From Spirodela intermedia (Eukaryota > Streptophyta > Magnoliopsida > Alismatales > Araceae): a stretch of 64,000 nt of DNA. Every line of letters starts with the position of its first letter. The first letter of the stretch is position 1. The notes beneath the pieces are model-generated. The model was not told the DNA's origin. It did no database searches and was given only the letters and a program-made list of their open reading frames with translations. A program made the position numbers and the translations under genes. The stretch is taken from contig LR746270.1 of the NCBI GenBank assembly GCA_902729315.2, positions 3,110,001-3,174,000 of the forward strand, written 5' to 3'. This document shows positions 10,216 through 22,259 of the stretch, piece after piece.

Positions 10216-13200
10216 TCATGGAGCCACAGCAAACTCATCGCCGATCTTCTGCCGCTTGTGCTCTGGCTCCTCTTCTTCTTCATCGGTGATGGGCGGCGCC
10301 TCCAGTCCGCCGCCTTGTGGCCCGAGAGCCATGTTGGTCTTGTCTGTGCCCAGGAGGGAGGAGTGCTTGGCGGTGATCTGGCGGCCGGCTCGGACCTTCG
10401 GGCCCCAGTGACGCTCTGGGTTTGGGAGGAACCGAGCCACCTTCTTAGCCTGGGCCTTGCTGAGTGATGCCACTGCCCGGGCGAAGTTAACCTGCCCATA
10501 ACAGAAATGGTGAAGATACTGGCGGCGCCGCCGAGAGGACTATGATATGTATGTGTCTGTGTGTCTGTGTGTCTGTGTCTGTGTGTCTGTGTGTCTGTGT
10601 GTCTGTGTGTCTGTGTGTCTGTGTGTCTGTGTCTGTGTCTATGTGTGGGAGGGGAGGGGGAGAAACCCCCCACCAGTTTTGAAGATATCACGCAAAAAAG
10701 TGATGTTCTTGCTCAGTCCCGGCAGATTTCTGGTATGGGCTCTTCATTAAAATCTAAGGCTGGAAGAGCACGAGACAGGATGAGCACAAGGGGCGGTGAA
10801 TGCAAACCTGCAATTTCGGTTCTTTGGAGAGGATCACAGTTCCAGACTGATCAGCCGGCTGCGCTTTGACTGGGTGGGTCTTCACCTGTTTAAACAGAAT
10901 GATTAGGCAAGAATAGGTGAAATAAAATATGATGCAATGAAAGCAAATTAAGATAAGTGGCATATTATAATAAAAATGTCTAGATTATTTTCCCCATCTT
11001 TCTAATCATGAGACAATAATTGATTATGGTTTCTAATCGGAAAGCATACTCAATCATAAAGAAGGCGAAATTAAATTTCCTGGGGAGCAAACAGTATATA
11101 TATCATAAAGATATAATAAAAATTGATCAAAATAAGCAGCATAAGTGAACGAACATATTTCAGTCAAAAATGATTTCTTCTTCGCCATTTATTTATGACA
11201 AAAAATAAATAAATGCGGATTCTAATAATTCTAGAATTTTCATGAACCTCAGCACTGACTGATGATAATATATCATAAAGATACAATAAAAATTGATCAA
11301 GATAAGCGGCACAAAATGATTTCATCTTCGCCAATTATGACAAATAAATAAATAAATACGGATTCTAATCATTCTAGTCTTTTTCCGCAATCCTCAGCAA
11401 TGAGTGATGATGATAGAGGGGGAGGGAGGGAGGAGAGGAGGGATCACCCAGGTGCGCATGATGTCCCAAATCACGTCCATTGGAGCATCCGATTTGAGCC
11501 CCAGAGGGTTCACATGGCTGCCCGAAATCCGGTAACCAGCGTTGATCACTGCAGAGCGGAAAATAACTGCAGATGGGGATGTGCACTTGAGCGTCGCACA
11601 CAAGTTGTGGAGGCTCACAAAGAGAGGAACATCAGGCAGCTCCTGCATCCAGAGTGATAAATATTTTCTTAACGAGAATATTTAATAAAACATAAATGCA
11701 CTCTCTGACAAGCTCTTTGCCCAAAAGGGGAACTCTTCATGCGTTGAAAAGCAGACTTTTTTCTTTAATTTAATATTATAATGACACAAAACTAAACATT
11801 ATATATAAGAGAGTAAGATGAAACTGATACTACCTCCGAGATTGTCGTCAAGACAGCAGAGATCTTCTCATATGCAGGGTACCGCTCCTTCATTGTTCTA
11901 ACACTGGTTAAGATGGAGGAGACCCACTCGAGGTCGTGAATGGGGGCAGACCAGATCGGTCCGCCCATGTTGAATTTCTTCCCACAATCTGTGCACTCTT
12001 GGGGAACTGAGGGACCGAAGCCAGGGGCATATCTCACACTGTTGTTCTTGAGAAAATATGAAATACTGTTTCAGAACTATGCGGGAAAATCTAACACCCA
12101 AAGCAGGGGTTCATAGAATTACTAGAAACTTACCTTGGTGGCGATCCTCCCAAGAGGTTGCAGATGGAATGAGTCACATCCGATGCACTGGTAGATATAT
12201 GAGAGCTTTAGAGGGGTGTTCTTTATAGCGCTTGCGGAGCTGCAAATAGATCCACCAATCGTTCCCAGTTAATGGGAGAAAAATCGCAAGGTCTTGTTAG
12301 CGAATTAGTCATGTCTTGATTGTTATAGAAATAAATCTGAGATTATAGAAAGATGGCTCAATAGCTCCTAACACTCACAAATGTACCAATCAGTGCAATA
12401 TTCACTATCAGGTATTGGGGGGAACAATATTACATGGCATAATTATCAGGTATTTGATGCATCAGTCAAGATTTTTCTTAATATGGCACTTTCCAACTTC
12501 TGGCATATGAACAAGTGCCATGATCTTGACGATCCAACAATGAGAGTGTTGCATATCAATGGTGTTCAAGGAGGTCAAAGATATAGATAGCACCACAACA
12601 AGTAAGAGATCCCATGGAATAAAGAGAGAAAGAAAGAAAGGAATAAAGACACTTACGTGTATATGCGGACGAAAACACGTATGTAGAAATCCATTTGCAC
12701 AGAAACGATCGGGACGATGTACCGTTTGTAGCGATTAGCATGGCTCTGCCGAGACAACCATTGTAAGATGGAAGTTTAGAGAAAGGGTATGAGACATTAG
12801 TGATGAAATCTCTAGTGGGCACACCTCAATGCAGGCGAGGAGGATTCTTAGAGCCATTTCATGGCAGTACTTTCCCTTCAATGGGTAAGAACCATACCTG
12901 GTACAGGATTGAGATATGAGTTAGTGAAATAAAATGATGGCAAGAAGAAGTCATGAAATGAAATGGTTTGCCCTTAAAAGGATGTCTCTATTTCTCACTT
13001 GGCATAGCACACCTCCCCATTTCCACCACAAAGAACAGCCAGATCAGTAGCAGTGCACATCAGTAGGCCGCCATCTGCAACACACTGAACCGCCGAGTCC
13101 AAGAATACAGATGGCGATCCATAAGGATCGAGATCAACCTGATAAAATGCCAAACGGAGATCAGATGACATAAATTTTAAGCGTTTAGCACATACCAGAA

Positions 13201-15139
13201 TAAGCTGATGAAACCAAAAAACAGATTCGTGGCTGGGTTAAACAGAAATTAATTAAACCAGAGATGATTAGAGCAATCATTTAACAACGCATGTTGTTAA
13301 GAGATTTAAACGAGCATTACAAGTATCCAGCTTAGGAACGGACGGTTGAAATAAAATCATACACAGAATTAGGAGCTTACTCTGAGTTCACAAAATTACA
13401 ATATTTGCAAAACTTAACAATTTCTTTTTGAATAAAGAGTGGCCTAAATCCCTCAACATCATGCAAACAATAAAAAGCAGAAGTAAATGTAGCAACACAA
13501 TTGTCATAGTCTTCCGGGTCAGCATCTTTAGCCTCCAATCCTCACTTTGCATTCCAAATGAACAGTCAACCTCGGTGTTTTGATGGTATTTCTCAATGTC
13601 AGACTGCAGGGTGGATCACTTATAATATCTTAGCAAATGAATAAAATCATGCAGTAGAGGATAGTTACCACATCATATTCCTTTGGCTGTGTGAGCATAT
13701 AAACACGAGCATCGGCCTGATGGGCTTCAACTTTTGAAGTCGCCAAGGATCCGTTAAACTGTATATTCTTCCTGCATGCTTCAATAGAAGCTGTTTAAAC
13801 AAAACAAAAAGATCATCAACAGCCTTCATCATAAAATAAAATAAAAAAAGAAATATATAAAGCATACTTTCACAGGGTTTAATAGAAAGAGTACCTTTAT
13901 CAATATCGAGGGCCACTATCTTACCAATCCCTTCAACTTCACGGGCATACCTCAGAGATCTTAAACCAGAAGCAGCCAATGCCTGTGAATCCAGGATAAG
14001 AAGCCCCCCCATTAGTCTTCAGATGCTTCAACGCAAAATACTGTGAATACAATTAATCTATAAGGTAAAAGTCAACTGGGGCAGCACCTCCAGAACTGCC
14101 GGCTGTTTCAGCTCCCCTGAATGACTCCCACCATTCTCATTAGATGGTTCCTCTGACGTACCTAGTTCATCTTGCTCACGCACTCCACTGGGTTCTTCCT
14201 CAGTAGTAACTGCTTCTTTTACTGCGGTGGAAGACTTCTCTCCGTGAACCTTTGACTTTGTCCTCCGTTTCTTGGTTAAATATGCATCATGCTCTTCTTT
14301 GCGTCGAGAAATAAATGTTCTCAGAACAGCAATGGACATATCTCTGTTGTTGACCTGAGTTCCAATCAGCAGTGGTCGTAAAAATACTGTCTTCGTGAGA
14401 TTTAACACGGCTAAAAGCCCATCATACGAGCTAACTAGAGAAATATGATCACGGAGATGTCACACATAAAATCAGAAAACGATGCTGATATACCTTATCG
14501 ATGATAATCTATACACAGTTCAAACAAATTGCACGGGAAAAAAAAAAGAAAAGTGAAAGAAACGAAGGCACGAAAGGGCTCCCTGATGCATCGATCCTTG
14601 CATAAATGGGTCCAAAGATGATCCATGCCGACTGTAATTCGGACGTATACATCTGGCGATTAGGGACTAAATTCGGGAAACCAGGGATCAACTGGACGCA
14701 ATTAAACGGTGAGGGGTGGGAAAATGTCCAAAGTTCAAAATCAAAGCCCCAAACCACCGAGCAACGAAAAAAGGGTCTTCAACTGGATCCGACTTTTACA
14801 CAATTCATCAGCAGGAAGACCTGAAAGAATGAACTTTCCCAACAGCGGAAGAAGAAAGGACTATGGATCGAAAAAACGCGAAACCTGAGTTTTGTTGTAG
14901 AAGACGCTGTTGCTGCGGTGCATGAGGATCTCCGCCTCCCCTTCCCTAATAACAGCGTACTCATCGAGCTTGCCTCTCTCGTCCCCCATGTCTGACGGCG
15001 GCGTAGCGGCTGCGCTCTGGATATCCCCAGGCTCCCGCACGGCGGCGAGGCAACTACGGGGGGAGCAGGAAAGGCGAGCAAAGCCGACGTTCGCTGGCGT
15101 CCTCGGCCGTCTCAGAAATACTACCAAAACAGGGTGCAT
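10216..15139 (-). CDS. TRM1: tRNA (guanine(26)-N2)-dimethyltransferase, TRM1 family (12 exons)
   Basis: TRM1 uses S-adenosylmethionine to dimethylate guanine 26 of tRNAs. Exons: 15139-14885, 14354-14088, 13982-13895, 13790-13669, 13138-12999, 12897-12825, 12745-12657, 12239-12134, 12046-11834, 11642-11448, 10885-10808, 10491-10216, giving 633 codons in frame. The N-terminus has the family sequence IREGEAEILMH and the start of the conserved FYNKTQ. The SAM fold follows: motif I ALAASGLRSLRYAREV, acidic IVALDID, and catalytic-type VDLDPYGSPSVFLD. A zinc-type cysteine set is visible (CIGCDSFHLQPLG then CTDCGKKFNMGGPIW). The basic insertion SRRKEEHDAYLTKKRRTKSK and the lysine-rich C-terminal EEEEEPEHKRQK could serve nuclear localisation or RNA binding. 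The first 50 residues are Arg-rich and could be an organellar presequence, with Met51 an alternative start. The gene runs tail-to-head behind the tRNA-Asp on the same strand. Confidence 0.95.
10549..10646. repeat. (TG)n/(TGTGTC)n microsatellite in TRM1 intron 11
   Basis: Interrupted GTGTCT/GTGTGTCT repeats of about 100 bp lie in the last TRM1 intron, ending about 60 bp before exon 12. Both strands stay open through the tract only because of its composition. Confidence 0.95.
11101..11411. repeat. Imperfect tandem duplication in TRM1 intron 10
   Basis: The block from TATCATAAAGATATAATAAA at 11101 is repeated from 11271 (TATCATAAAGATACAATAAA). Shared landmarks in the same order are AAAATTGATCAA, AAATGATTTC, AATAAATAAATGCGGATTCTAA and CCTCAGCA...TGATGAT. 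The second copy lacks about 30 bp present in the first. It ends roughly 35 bp short of exon 10, wholly inside the intron. Confidence 0.85.
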
Positions 15140-15239
15140 GCCATGGCAATCCGACCCACAAGTTCCCGCCTCCCCCTCTCCCTCGCCCGGCTCTGAGGCT
15201 TAAACCCTAGCTAGGAGCGCAGCCAAAGCTCCGATCTTT

Positions 15240-16159
15240 TGCAGTCCATGGCCCAGATCAGCCTGGAGGTCGACCCGGCCCGGTCTTCCAAATCAGGCTG
15301 ATCGGCCCAGCCCGGTCTCTTACAAATCATCGCTGGGTCAAGGCTCAGTTTGTTCCGCATCAAATGTGTAGCCAGGTCCCATCTCTCCTCCCTCCATTAC
15401 ACCAGCACATCAGGGATCTCATTGGGTCCCTAGCCCCTCCCACTAGATAATCTACCACATCATTTTCACTCATTCATTAGATTTCTAGGTCTGACCCATT
15501 TGACAATCTATTGTGTTCATGACTTTGAAGCTTTAGTTCATGACACTACTACTTTGGGTAATGCTAAGATGAAAAGATATATAATTCAAAGTATACAAAG
15601 TTTTGTGGGATTCAAGCTAGAGTCTTCATTCTTCAGTAGCTTGGAAGCCTTCCTCTGTTGCCTGCTCACTCAAATAAAAAAGAGCTCTCTCTGAGCACCT
15701 TGAATTTATTAACTCTAAATATCAACTTATTAGGAAAGAAAACTCTATTGATATAGAACATCATATTAGCATGGTATGATAAATTCAGCACATTTTGACA
15801 CAAAATAGATATATTTGAGGAAATGATGAGAAAAGTGTTGATGAAGAAAATGAATGGTGATGTTGTCATAGATCAAATTTATGTTGATGAAAAGTATTTT
15901 TGGATCCCAATATACACTAATGTGTGTGGAGTTCCCAACATCAAGGAAAATAGTTTCCAAATGACTATGATGGGTGACCTCACCATTTTTCAAGATTATA
16001 ATGAAAAAGTAAAAATAAAATATTTATCTCTTAAGAAAATATGTAACAAAATTCTTTCATAAATTCAAAGTTGAATCATTAAGATCAAAAAGCACTCCTA
16101 TGAAATTATATTTAGATGAAAAAAGATAATAATTTGGTCAAAAAGGTTCTAAAAGTATA
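15240..16159. other. Spacer between TRM1 and the copia fragment
   Basis: The first 200 bp are moderately GC-rich and should include the TRM1 promoter and 5' leader. The rest is AT-rich. Short open frames (15500-15694 and 15823-16062 on plus) match nothing I know. The second may belong to a degraded element next to the copia fragment. Confidence 0.4.
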
Positions 16160-17000
16160 ATAGGTTCACTATTATATCTATTGACACGAGAATGGAAAAC
16201 ACTGTAGTATTCATGAAAGATAGAATATATTGGTCTTATATAAGAGAGAGGAGAGATGAGAAGAGAGAGATAGATAATAAGCCTTAGTAGGTTGAGAGTT
16301 TGATACCACTATTAAATATTCTTCCTCAAGTTAGAGCATATAAGTTAAACATATCTAACTTAGTGCACGTGATATCGTAAGAGGTATCAACCAGACTCTT
16401 CATAAAGATATCTGCAAGTTAATGAAATCATGTCACATGAGAAGTAGAAATTAATTTAGACATAACCTTATCTCGAATATAATGAGAGTTGATTTCAATA
16501 TACTTCGTATGCTCATGAAAGGTGAGATTGTCAACAATGAAGATGACGGTCTCATTAAAAAAATATAATATATGAACATTAGAGAGAGGGAAATAATGTC
16601 AAGATCATTGAGAAGTAATTGAAGTCATACCATTTTTCACATTCTCTCATCCATGACTCAACACTTGGATTTTGTATTAGAGTAAGACACCACCTTCTAT
16701 TTTCAGGGCTACCAGGTGACTAAGTTACTATTGACATATGTGCAATAACTTGTAGTATACTTTTGGTCACCCTTGTCACCTATATACTCGATGTCAAAGT
16801 AGGCTACAATGTGGAGATGATTGTGTCATCAATAGATGTCTTTTTCTTAAGATTTGCTTGATGTAAGTGAGGACTCATAGAGTTCCTTCTCAATGAATTC
16901 ATCAAGGCTCCTACATTAATTGCCTCAAGACATTGTGTATACGATATTAAGATGAGTAATAGTGAGATATATCAACTTATCCAACAATTATTGATACTAG
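16160..17000 (-). mobile_element. Ty1/copia retrotransposon 3' fragment (RT end, RNase H, LTR start)
   Basis: Reverse-complement reading across several frames gives decayed copia pol motifs in order: LIYLTITHLNIVYTM (end of the reverse-transcriptase region), then GDKGDQKYTTSYCTYV and SNLVTW (RNase H), then TKHIEVNSHYIRDKV and LTSADIFMKSL (end of pol). A polypurine-like TTGAGGAAGAAT near 16317 is followed by a probable 3' LTR down to about 16160 with a TATATAAG box. Stops and frameshifts are frequent, so it is inactive. The 5' part of the element is not recognisable to the right. Confidence 0.8.
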
Positions 17001-19640
17001 TTAACATCTTCAAGTAGGCTCAAATATTGAAGAAAACCTTCTGTTTTCAATGTGTCAAGTAGCAGCTAATGTTCTCAATCACAAGTCAAGGACAAACTAA
17101 TACTATTACAAATTTCAATGTGTTAAGTAACAATTTTTGTGGAAGAATGCTTTGATTGTTTTGAGGTAGACTCGTCCATTATGTAGATTGAATGAATTTT
17201 CTTCAACTGGAGATTTGGGGACAATGTTTCTTACTAATTATGGAGATTTTTTTTTTGATATTTCAATGGTTATAAAATGGTTGAAAAACAATCTCTCGAC
17301 TAATAAAGGTACTATAACCTTTTCTTGTTTTCCCCACTTTCTCTCTCTTATAGATTTACTCATGCTCTTTCTTATTAGAGAAAAGTCAAAAACATCTTAC
17401 AAAGAAGAATTGCTAAAAATTATAGAGCTAATTTATAAAATGTCTTAGATCATTTCAAACATCTACATGCTCTTAAAGGTCACTAAGAAGTTTAAATATT
17501 TTGAGATGTAAAATAATTATTTTACATTTTAAAAAAATCCTCAATCAAAGTGATGTTTTCATCTATTATGATTTATGGCTAATGGGTAAAGACATTAAAA
17601 CATTGTGATTTCCATATTACCTTTCAACTCATTTTTTTATCATCAAAATCTTTAAGCTTCTAAAAACTAACATTGTCCCTTTTTTCATGGTGACAAAAGT
17701 TAGACTAATGTAATGAATAATTAGTGTAGAACAATCACTGATTAATATGATCGTTTTCAATTAATAAGTCATGCTACACTTCAAAATTGAATTTTTTTGA
17801 AGATATTTGAAAAACATAAGGAATTATGTTTTCACAATATTTTGAATTAAAAAAAGATAAAAATAGTTTCAAGGTTATTTGATCTTTCTTTTTTTTTAGA
17901 ATTGAAATTCTATGTTAGATAAGTCAAAAATAGTTCCTAAATTTCAAAAAAATGTGAATATTTTACAAATATGGATGAGTTTTATTGAGGTTTAGACCTT
18001 TTTTTCAAAGAGATGCTATTCCATTTTTGGAATGTTTCAAAGAGTGATTCCAAAGGAGCTTGACGGATTCTAAAACACTGAATTTTTATCAAGTTGAAAG
18101 AAATCTGGATATCTCAATTTTTTCTATAATTTGTATTGAGTTAATAGGACTTAAATCACATTCTAGTATGTTGTGATAACTTAAGGTATATAAGAATTTG
18201 ATTTCATGATAAATTAATGGTGAAAACTATTCTGATATCTAAACGCCATTACAAGTAGAGATTCATATCAAGATGCTTCCTCTTGATATCTTATTATATT
18301 AATTGCATGTACTTTCCTGAAATTAGATTAAATTAATCTTACTTTTCTGTTTCCCTAGATAATAGTTTTGCATAAAAAATTGAAGTGGTGGTTTAACTAT
18401 AAATATTCCCATGATCAAATACAATAATTTATAGCAAAAAAATATTTACATGAATATTGAGTAGTCTATTTATTACTATTTTTTTCATTAAATCCTCCAT
18501 TATACTTCCAAGCTAATGTTGTGTGTTATTTACCCAATATGGACTTTTTTTACTTACATTTTCTCATGGACAAATAGTATTCAATTCGATTAAATTCCCC
18601 CTTTCATATCGTGGATTGATTATTACTATTTTATATAGTTCATGTTAATAACAAGCATTTTTTAGTACGTCAAAATTAAATCTAGAAATAAAATGGGTTC
18701 ATGCTTCAGCAAAATTATGTTGGCTCAAAAATCTGGCCTGAGCAAGTATTTATTTATCCATATTTTTTTGTACGATGGATTAAGATAATTTATATCTGAA
18801 TAAATCACTTATAATTAATAATATATATCACTCATTAACAATAGTAACTAAATAAGTAGATGGCAAGCGGATAATAATAGTTAATAAAGCAGAATTATGG
18901 GAGTCAACGGGCTAACTGATGACCAACCGACCGTGGCCCTGCCAACACGGCGGACGCCAATAATGGCCAGAGGGAAAGGCGGCCCACCCCCGTTGACTTT
19001 TGCCTTATTTACTCTCTTTGTCAAGCGGGTGGCCCGTAATTCCCTGATGCGCGTATGACGCAAGCAGGAGAACGTCATCTCATCGATGGGACCCCCTATA
19101 GTGACCTAAATGACCAAATTATCCTCAAATCTGATACAGGCGACCCATTAAACCCTTCCCACAATTGTATAACATTTGTTTTTTAAAATCATAATTACTT
19201 AATTTAAATTACTAAAGATTAGAGAGAGATAGATAGAGAGAGAGAGAGACATAGAGGCTTTGCTTCATTATAGGTAAGTTGAGTTATTATTTTTTAATTA
19301 AGTAATAGGGTGGCCAGTTTTTGAATATTTTCCAATGGAGACCAAGTAAATCCGTAATATCTGGGAAAAGAAGGGCCATCTCAGAGACGGGTTCACTACG
19401 TGCACCGAGGATAAAAGGCGTACCAGCGGAGGGAGGGTGTTCGTTTGTACGATGTACACGTGTCTATTTCTGATTGCCCGAGAGCGTATTGAGCGTGTGG
19501 TATTTGGCCAATAGAACCACGACAACGCATAAAGTAAAACCACCTTCTTCTACTGACAAAACCGCCCCCCATTTCGTCGGAAGTGGGTCTCCCCCGCCCG
19601 CCTTTCTCCCATTAGATAACCCCCTCCATCGTGGACCTCC
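17001..19640. other. AT-rich spacer and MADS-gene upstream region
   Basis: 17.0-18.9 kb is very AT-rich and holds no gene I can support. It contains one exact CArg-type sequence CCATTTTTGG at 18021-18030, 1.8 kb upstream of the MADS start. From 18.88 to 19.1 kb composition rises in GC with several TTGAC cores, followed by (GA)n at about 19219-19250. This is the likely distal promoter of the MADS gene. Confidence 0.4.
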
Positions 19641-19650
19641 ATCGCCTCCC

Positions 19651-19719
19651 ATGGCGTCGTTGGCCGTCGACGACGGAGGAGCAGATCTGCTACCGGCGGA
19701 GCTCCGGCGATCTCCTTAG
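19651..19719 (+). CDS. Possible upstream ORF in the MADS leader (22 codons)
   Basis: An ATG with G at +4 (ATGG) opens 22 codons (MASLAVDDGGADLLPAELRR and two more) and stops at 19719, 87 bp before the MADS ATG. It counts as a uORF only if transcription starts upstream of 19651. No transcript data are available, so this is a candidate only. Confidence 0.3.
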   Translation: MASLAVDDGGADLLPAELRRSP

Positions 19720-19806
19720 ACGACGACGTAGTCACCTCCACCCCCGCTAGTCTTTTCAGATCGACCTCGGTCCTCCTCCTGTTCCACAGTTGGCGACGGG
19801 GAGAGA

Positions 19807-22214
19807 ATGGGGAGGGGGAAGGTGCAGCTCAAGAGGATCGAGAACAACATCAATCGGCAGGTGACCTTCTCGAAGCGCAGGTCGGGGCTACTGAAGAAGG
19901 CGCACGAGATCTCGGTCCTGTGCGAGGCTGAGGTTGCTCTCATCGTCTTCTCCTCCAAGGGGAAGTTGTACGAGTTTTCGGCGAATTCCAGGTCCCGCGC
20001 CTATATTAATCCATTCCCTTACTCGTTCTTTTTCGAATGATTTGTTTCCTTCTTCAGAGAGTTTCCTCCTCCTTTTCACTTGTTTGCTTGATGCCTTCTT
20101 GACTAATTCTCCGTCGTGCTCGGCAGTCTTTTTCTCACTGTCGTGGGATCCTTGATATCGGCGTTCGCTCAGTACTTATTGCCTCAGTTACTGATCCTCA
20201 TCTGTGTCTGCCGTTGCGCTCTCCGTCATCGTCGTCGTCCTTTCATTGTTCTCGAGTCCTCAGAGTTGGAGACGTGATTTCTTGTGCCTCCATGCTTCAC
20301 TGCTTTTTCGACAGGAAGCAGCAGGTGTTCCCTGGATCATGCATCGTGATTTTCTATTACACATGAGTTCGACTGTATATTATCCTCTTTTTTTTTTCTG
20401 ACGAAACTTTCGACGTAAGAAACGTTGCTTTGACTGTTTTAGTTCTCGTGGGAGCGTTTCCCTGAGAACGTGGTTTGCTGAGAGAGAAAGAGAGAGAGAG
20501 AGAGGAGCTGCATGGAATATAAAAGGATTCCAGGTTGTGTAACGGAGATCAATGCCTCTACTTTTCGAGATTTATCGGTATTTCCCCCTCCTCACCTGAG
20601 ATGCGTGGATAGAACCACATCAGGGAGTGTAAACAAGAGATCTAACCGTTGGTACTGGCTTCGGTAATCCTCTCGGTCGTGGGAAAGAGCATCCCGTTCT
20701 GTAGATGTTGAGGCTACCGCTTCTCATTAGTGGGCTTCTCCGGAATCGGGCAAGACCACAAAATAATGAGAATCAGTAAATACTAAGAACGTGGCCAACA
20801 CGAAGATGACCATCATTGCAAGTTTGTTTGAGGGCAGGTTACTGAGAACTGCTTGATCTTTGTTTGTCCAAGAAGGGAGTTATTTCTGTTCGTATTGAGG
20901 ATCATGCATCGTATTATGGTCTGCACGTTTTTAACCATTCGGTTCCTCTTTGATCCCCAGTCTTCAATCCTCGTCTTTTTTTTTCTTTTTTTTTTCTTGA
21001 TCCGAGGTCTCTTGTATTCTTTATTTCGACTTCGCCTCGGAAGTAGTTTTTCTCTGCACCTGAAGGTTTTTTTGGGATGCACATCCAAAGGTTTTTATTC
21101 GTCGTCGACAAGAAAATATTCTTTTGGAGATATAATCATATCATTATTTTTGGCTAAGTAATCTTTTTTTTTAAAATCGGGCAAACTTGCCTCTCCTTTT
21201 CGCCGACCCAAAATCGAGCAGAGAAAAACGCGTAAAGGTTTCCTTCAAATAAAGGCGTAAGAACAGTTTTGTTGTTCCAATTAATGGCGACAGATTTGAC
21301 TATTTTTTTATTGAGTTATATACTATTTTTTTTAGTAAGATATGAAGTTCATTAAAAAAATTCAAAGTTACACAAATGAGACAGTTTCATTTCGACGGGT
21401 CAACTTTTATCGTAATAGTTTTTTAAATTCACGTCCTAGAAGATGGTTTCTGTGAGAATCGAGTTCTGATAAACACCAAAATGTGCTTGCATGAAGGTAA
21501 AATACTGGGGGAAAAAAATGCACTTGATCTTTATCCTCATCCGGTTTTAGTTGCAAAAAACATTCCAATAATTACTTCTTTCTTGGGCAGTATGGAAAGA
21601 ATTCTGCAGCGCTATGAGCTATATAGTGGCCCAGAAAGAGAGCTCGTGGTACCAGATCCAGAGTTACAGGTAAGATTTCCATGCCGTATCCATCAATAGT
21701 TGAAGAGGTCAAACATTAAATCCACCATTCAGCTCAGACGGCGCTCTTCTAGAAGGCTCTCAAAAACATTGTCCCAAAGATTGCTGAATTTCTTATGGTT
21801 CTTTGATTGCTGTGTAGGGAAGTTGGTGCTTTGAATCTAACCAGTTAAAGGCCAAGGTAGAAGCTTTACAGAAAGCCCAGAGGTATTCAGATCAAAAGCA
21901 TAAGATAGCTACTTAATGATCATGCTAATACTTGGCGTATGATGCTCATAAAGACGGGTGTTTGACAGGCACTTTATGGGAGAAGATCTTGAGAGCTTGA
22001 ACATCAAAGAGCTCCAACATCTGGAGCAGCTGGTGGAAGTTGGATTGAACCAGGTGATAACAAGGAAGGTATGCTCCTTCGCTCATCCTCTACAGTTAAA
22101 CAAATGCTTCTGTCGATTTCGAGCAGATTAGTTGAGACCTCAAAGGGATCTGTGCTTTGCGCCGTGCTTGCTTATCCATATGAGAGATAGATAGAGAGAG
22201 AGAGATGGAAGAGG

Positions 22215-22259
<45 letters not shown>

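Noticed and set aside
9885-10691. Minus-strand 268-aa open frame as one protein
   Set aside because: It runs through a (GACACA)n tract and TRM1 intron 11; the parts are out of frame with TRM1 exon 12, and the Asp-Thr-Gln-Thr-His repeats come from the microsatellite.
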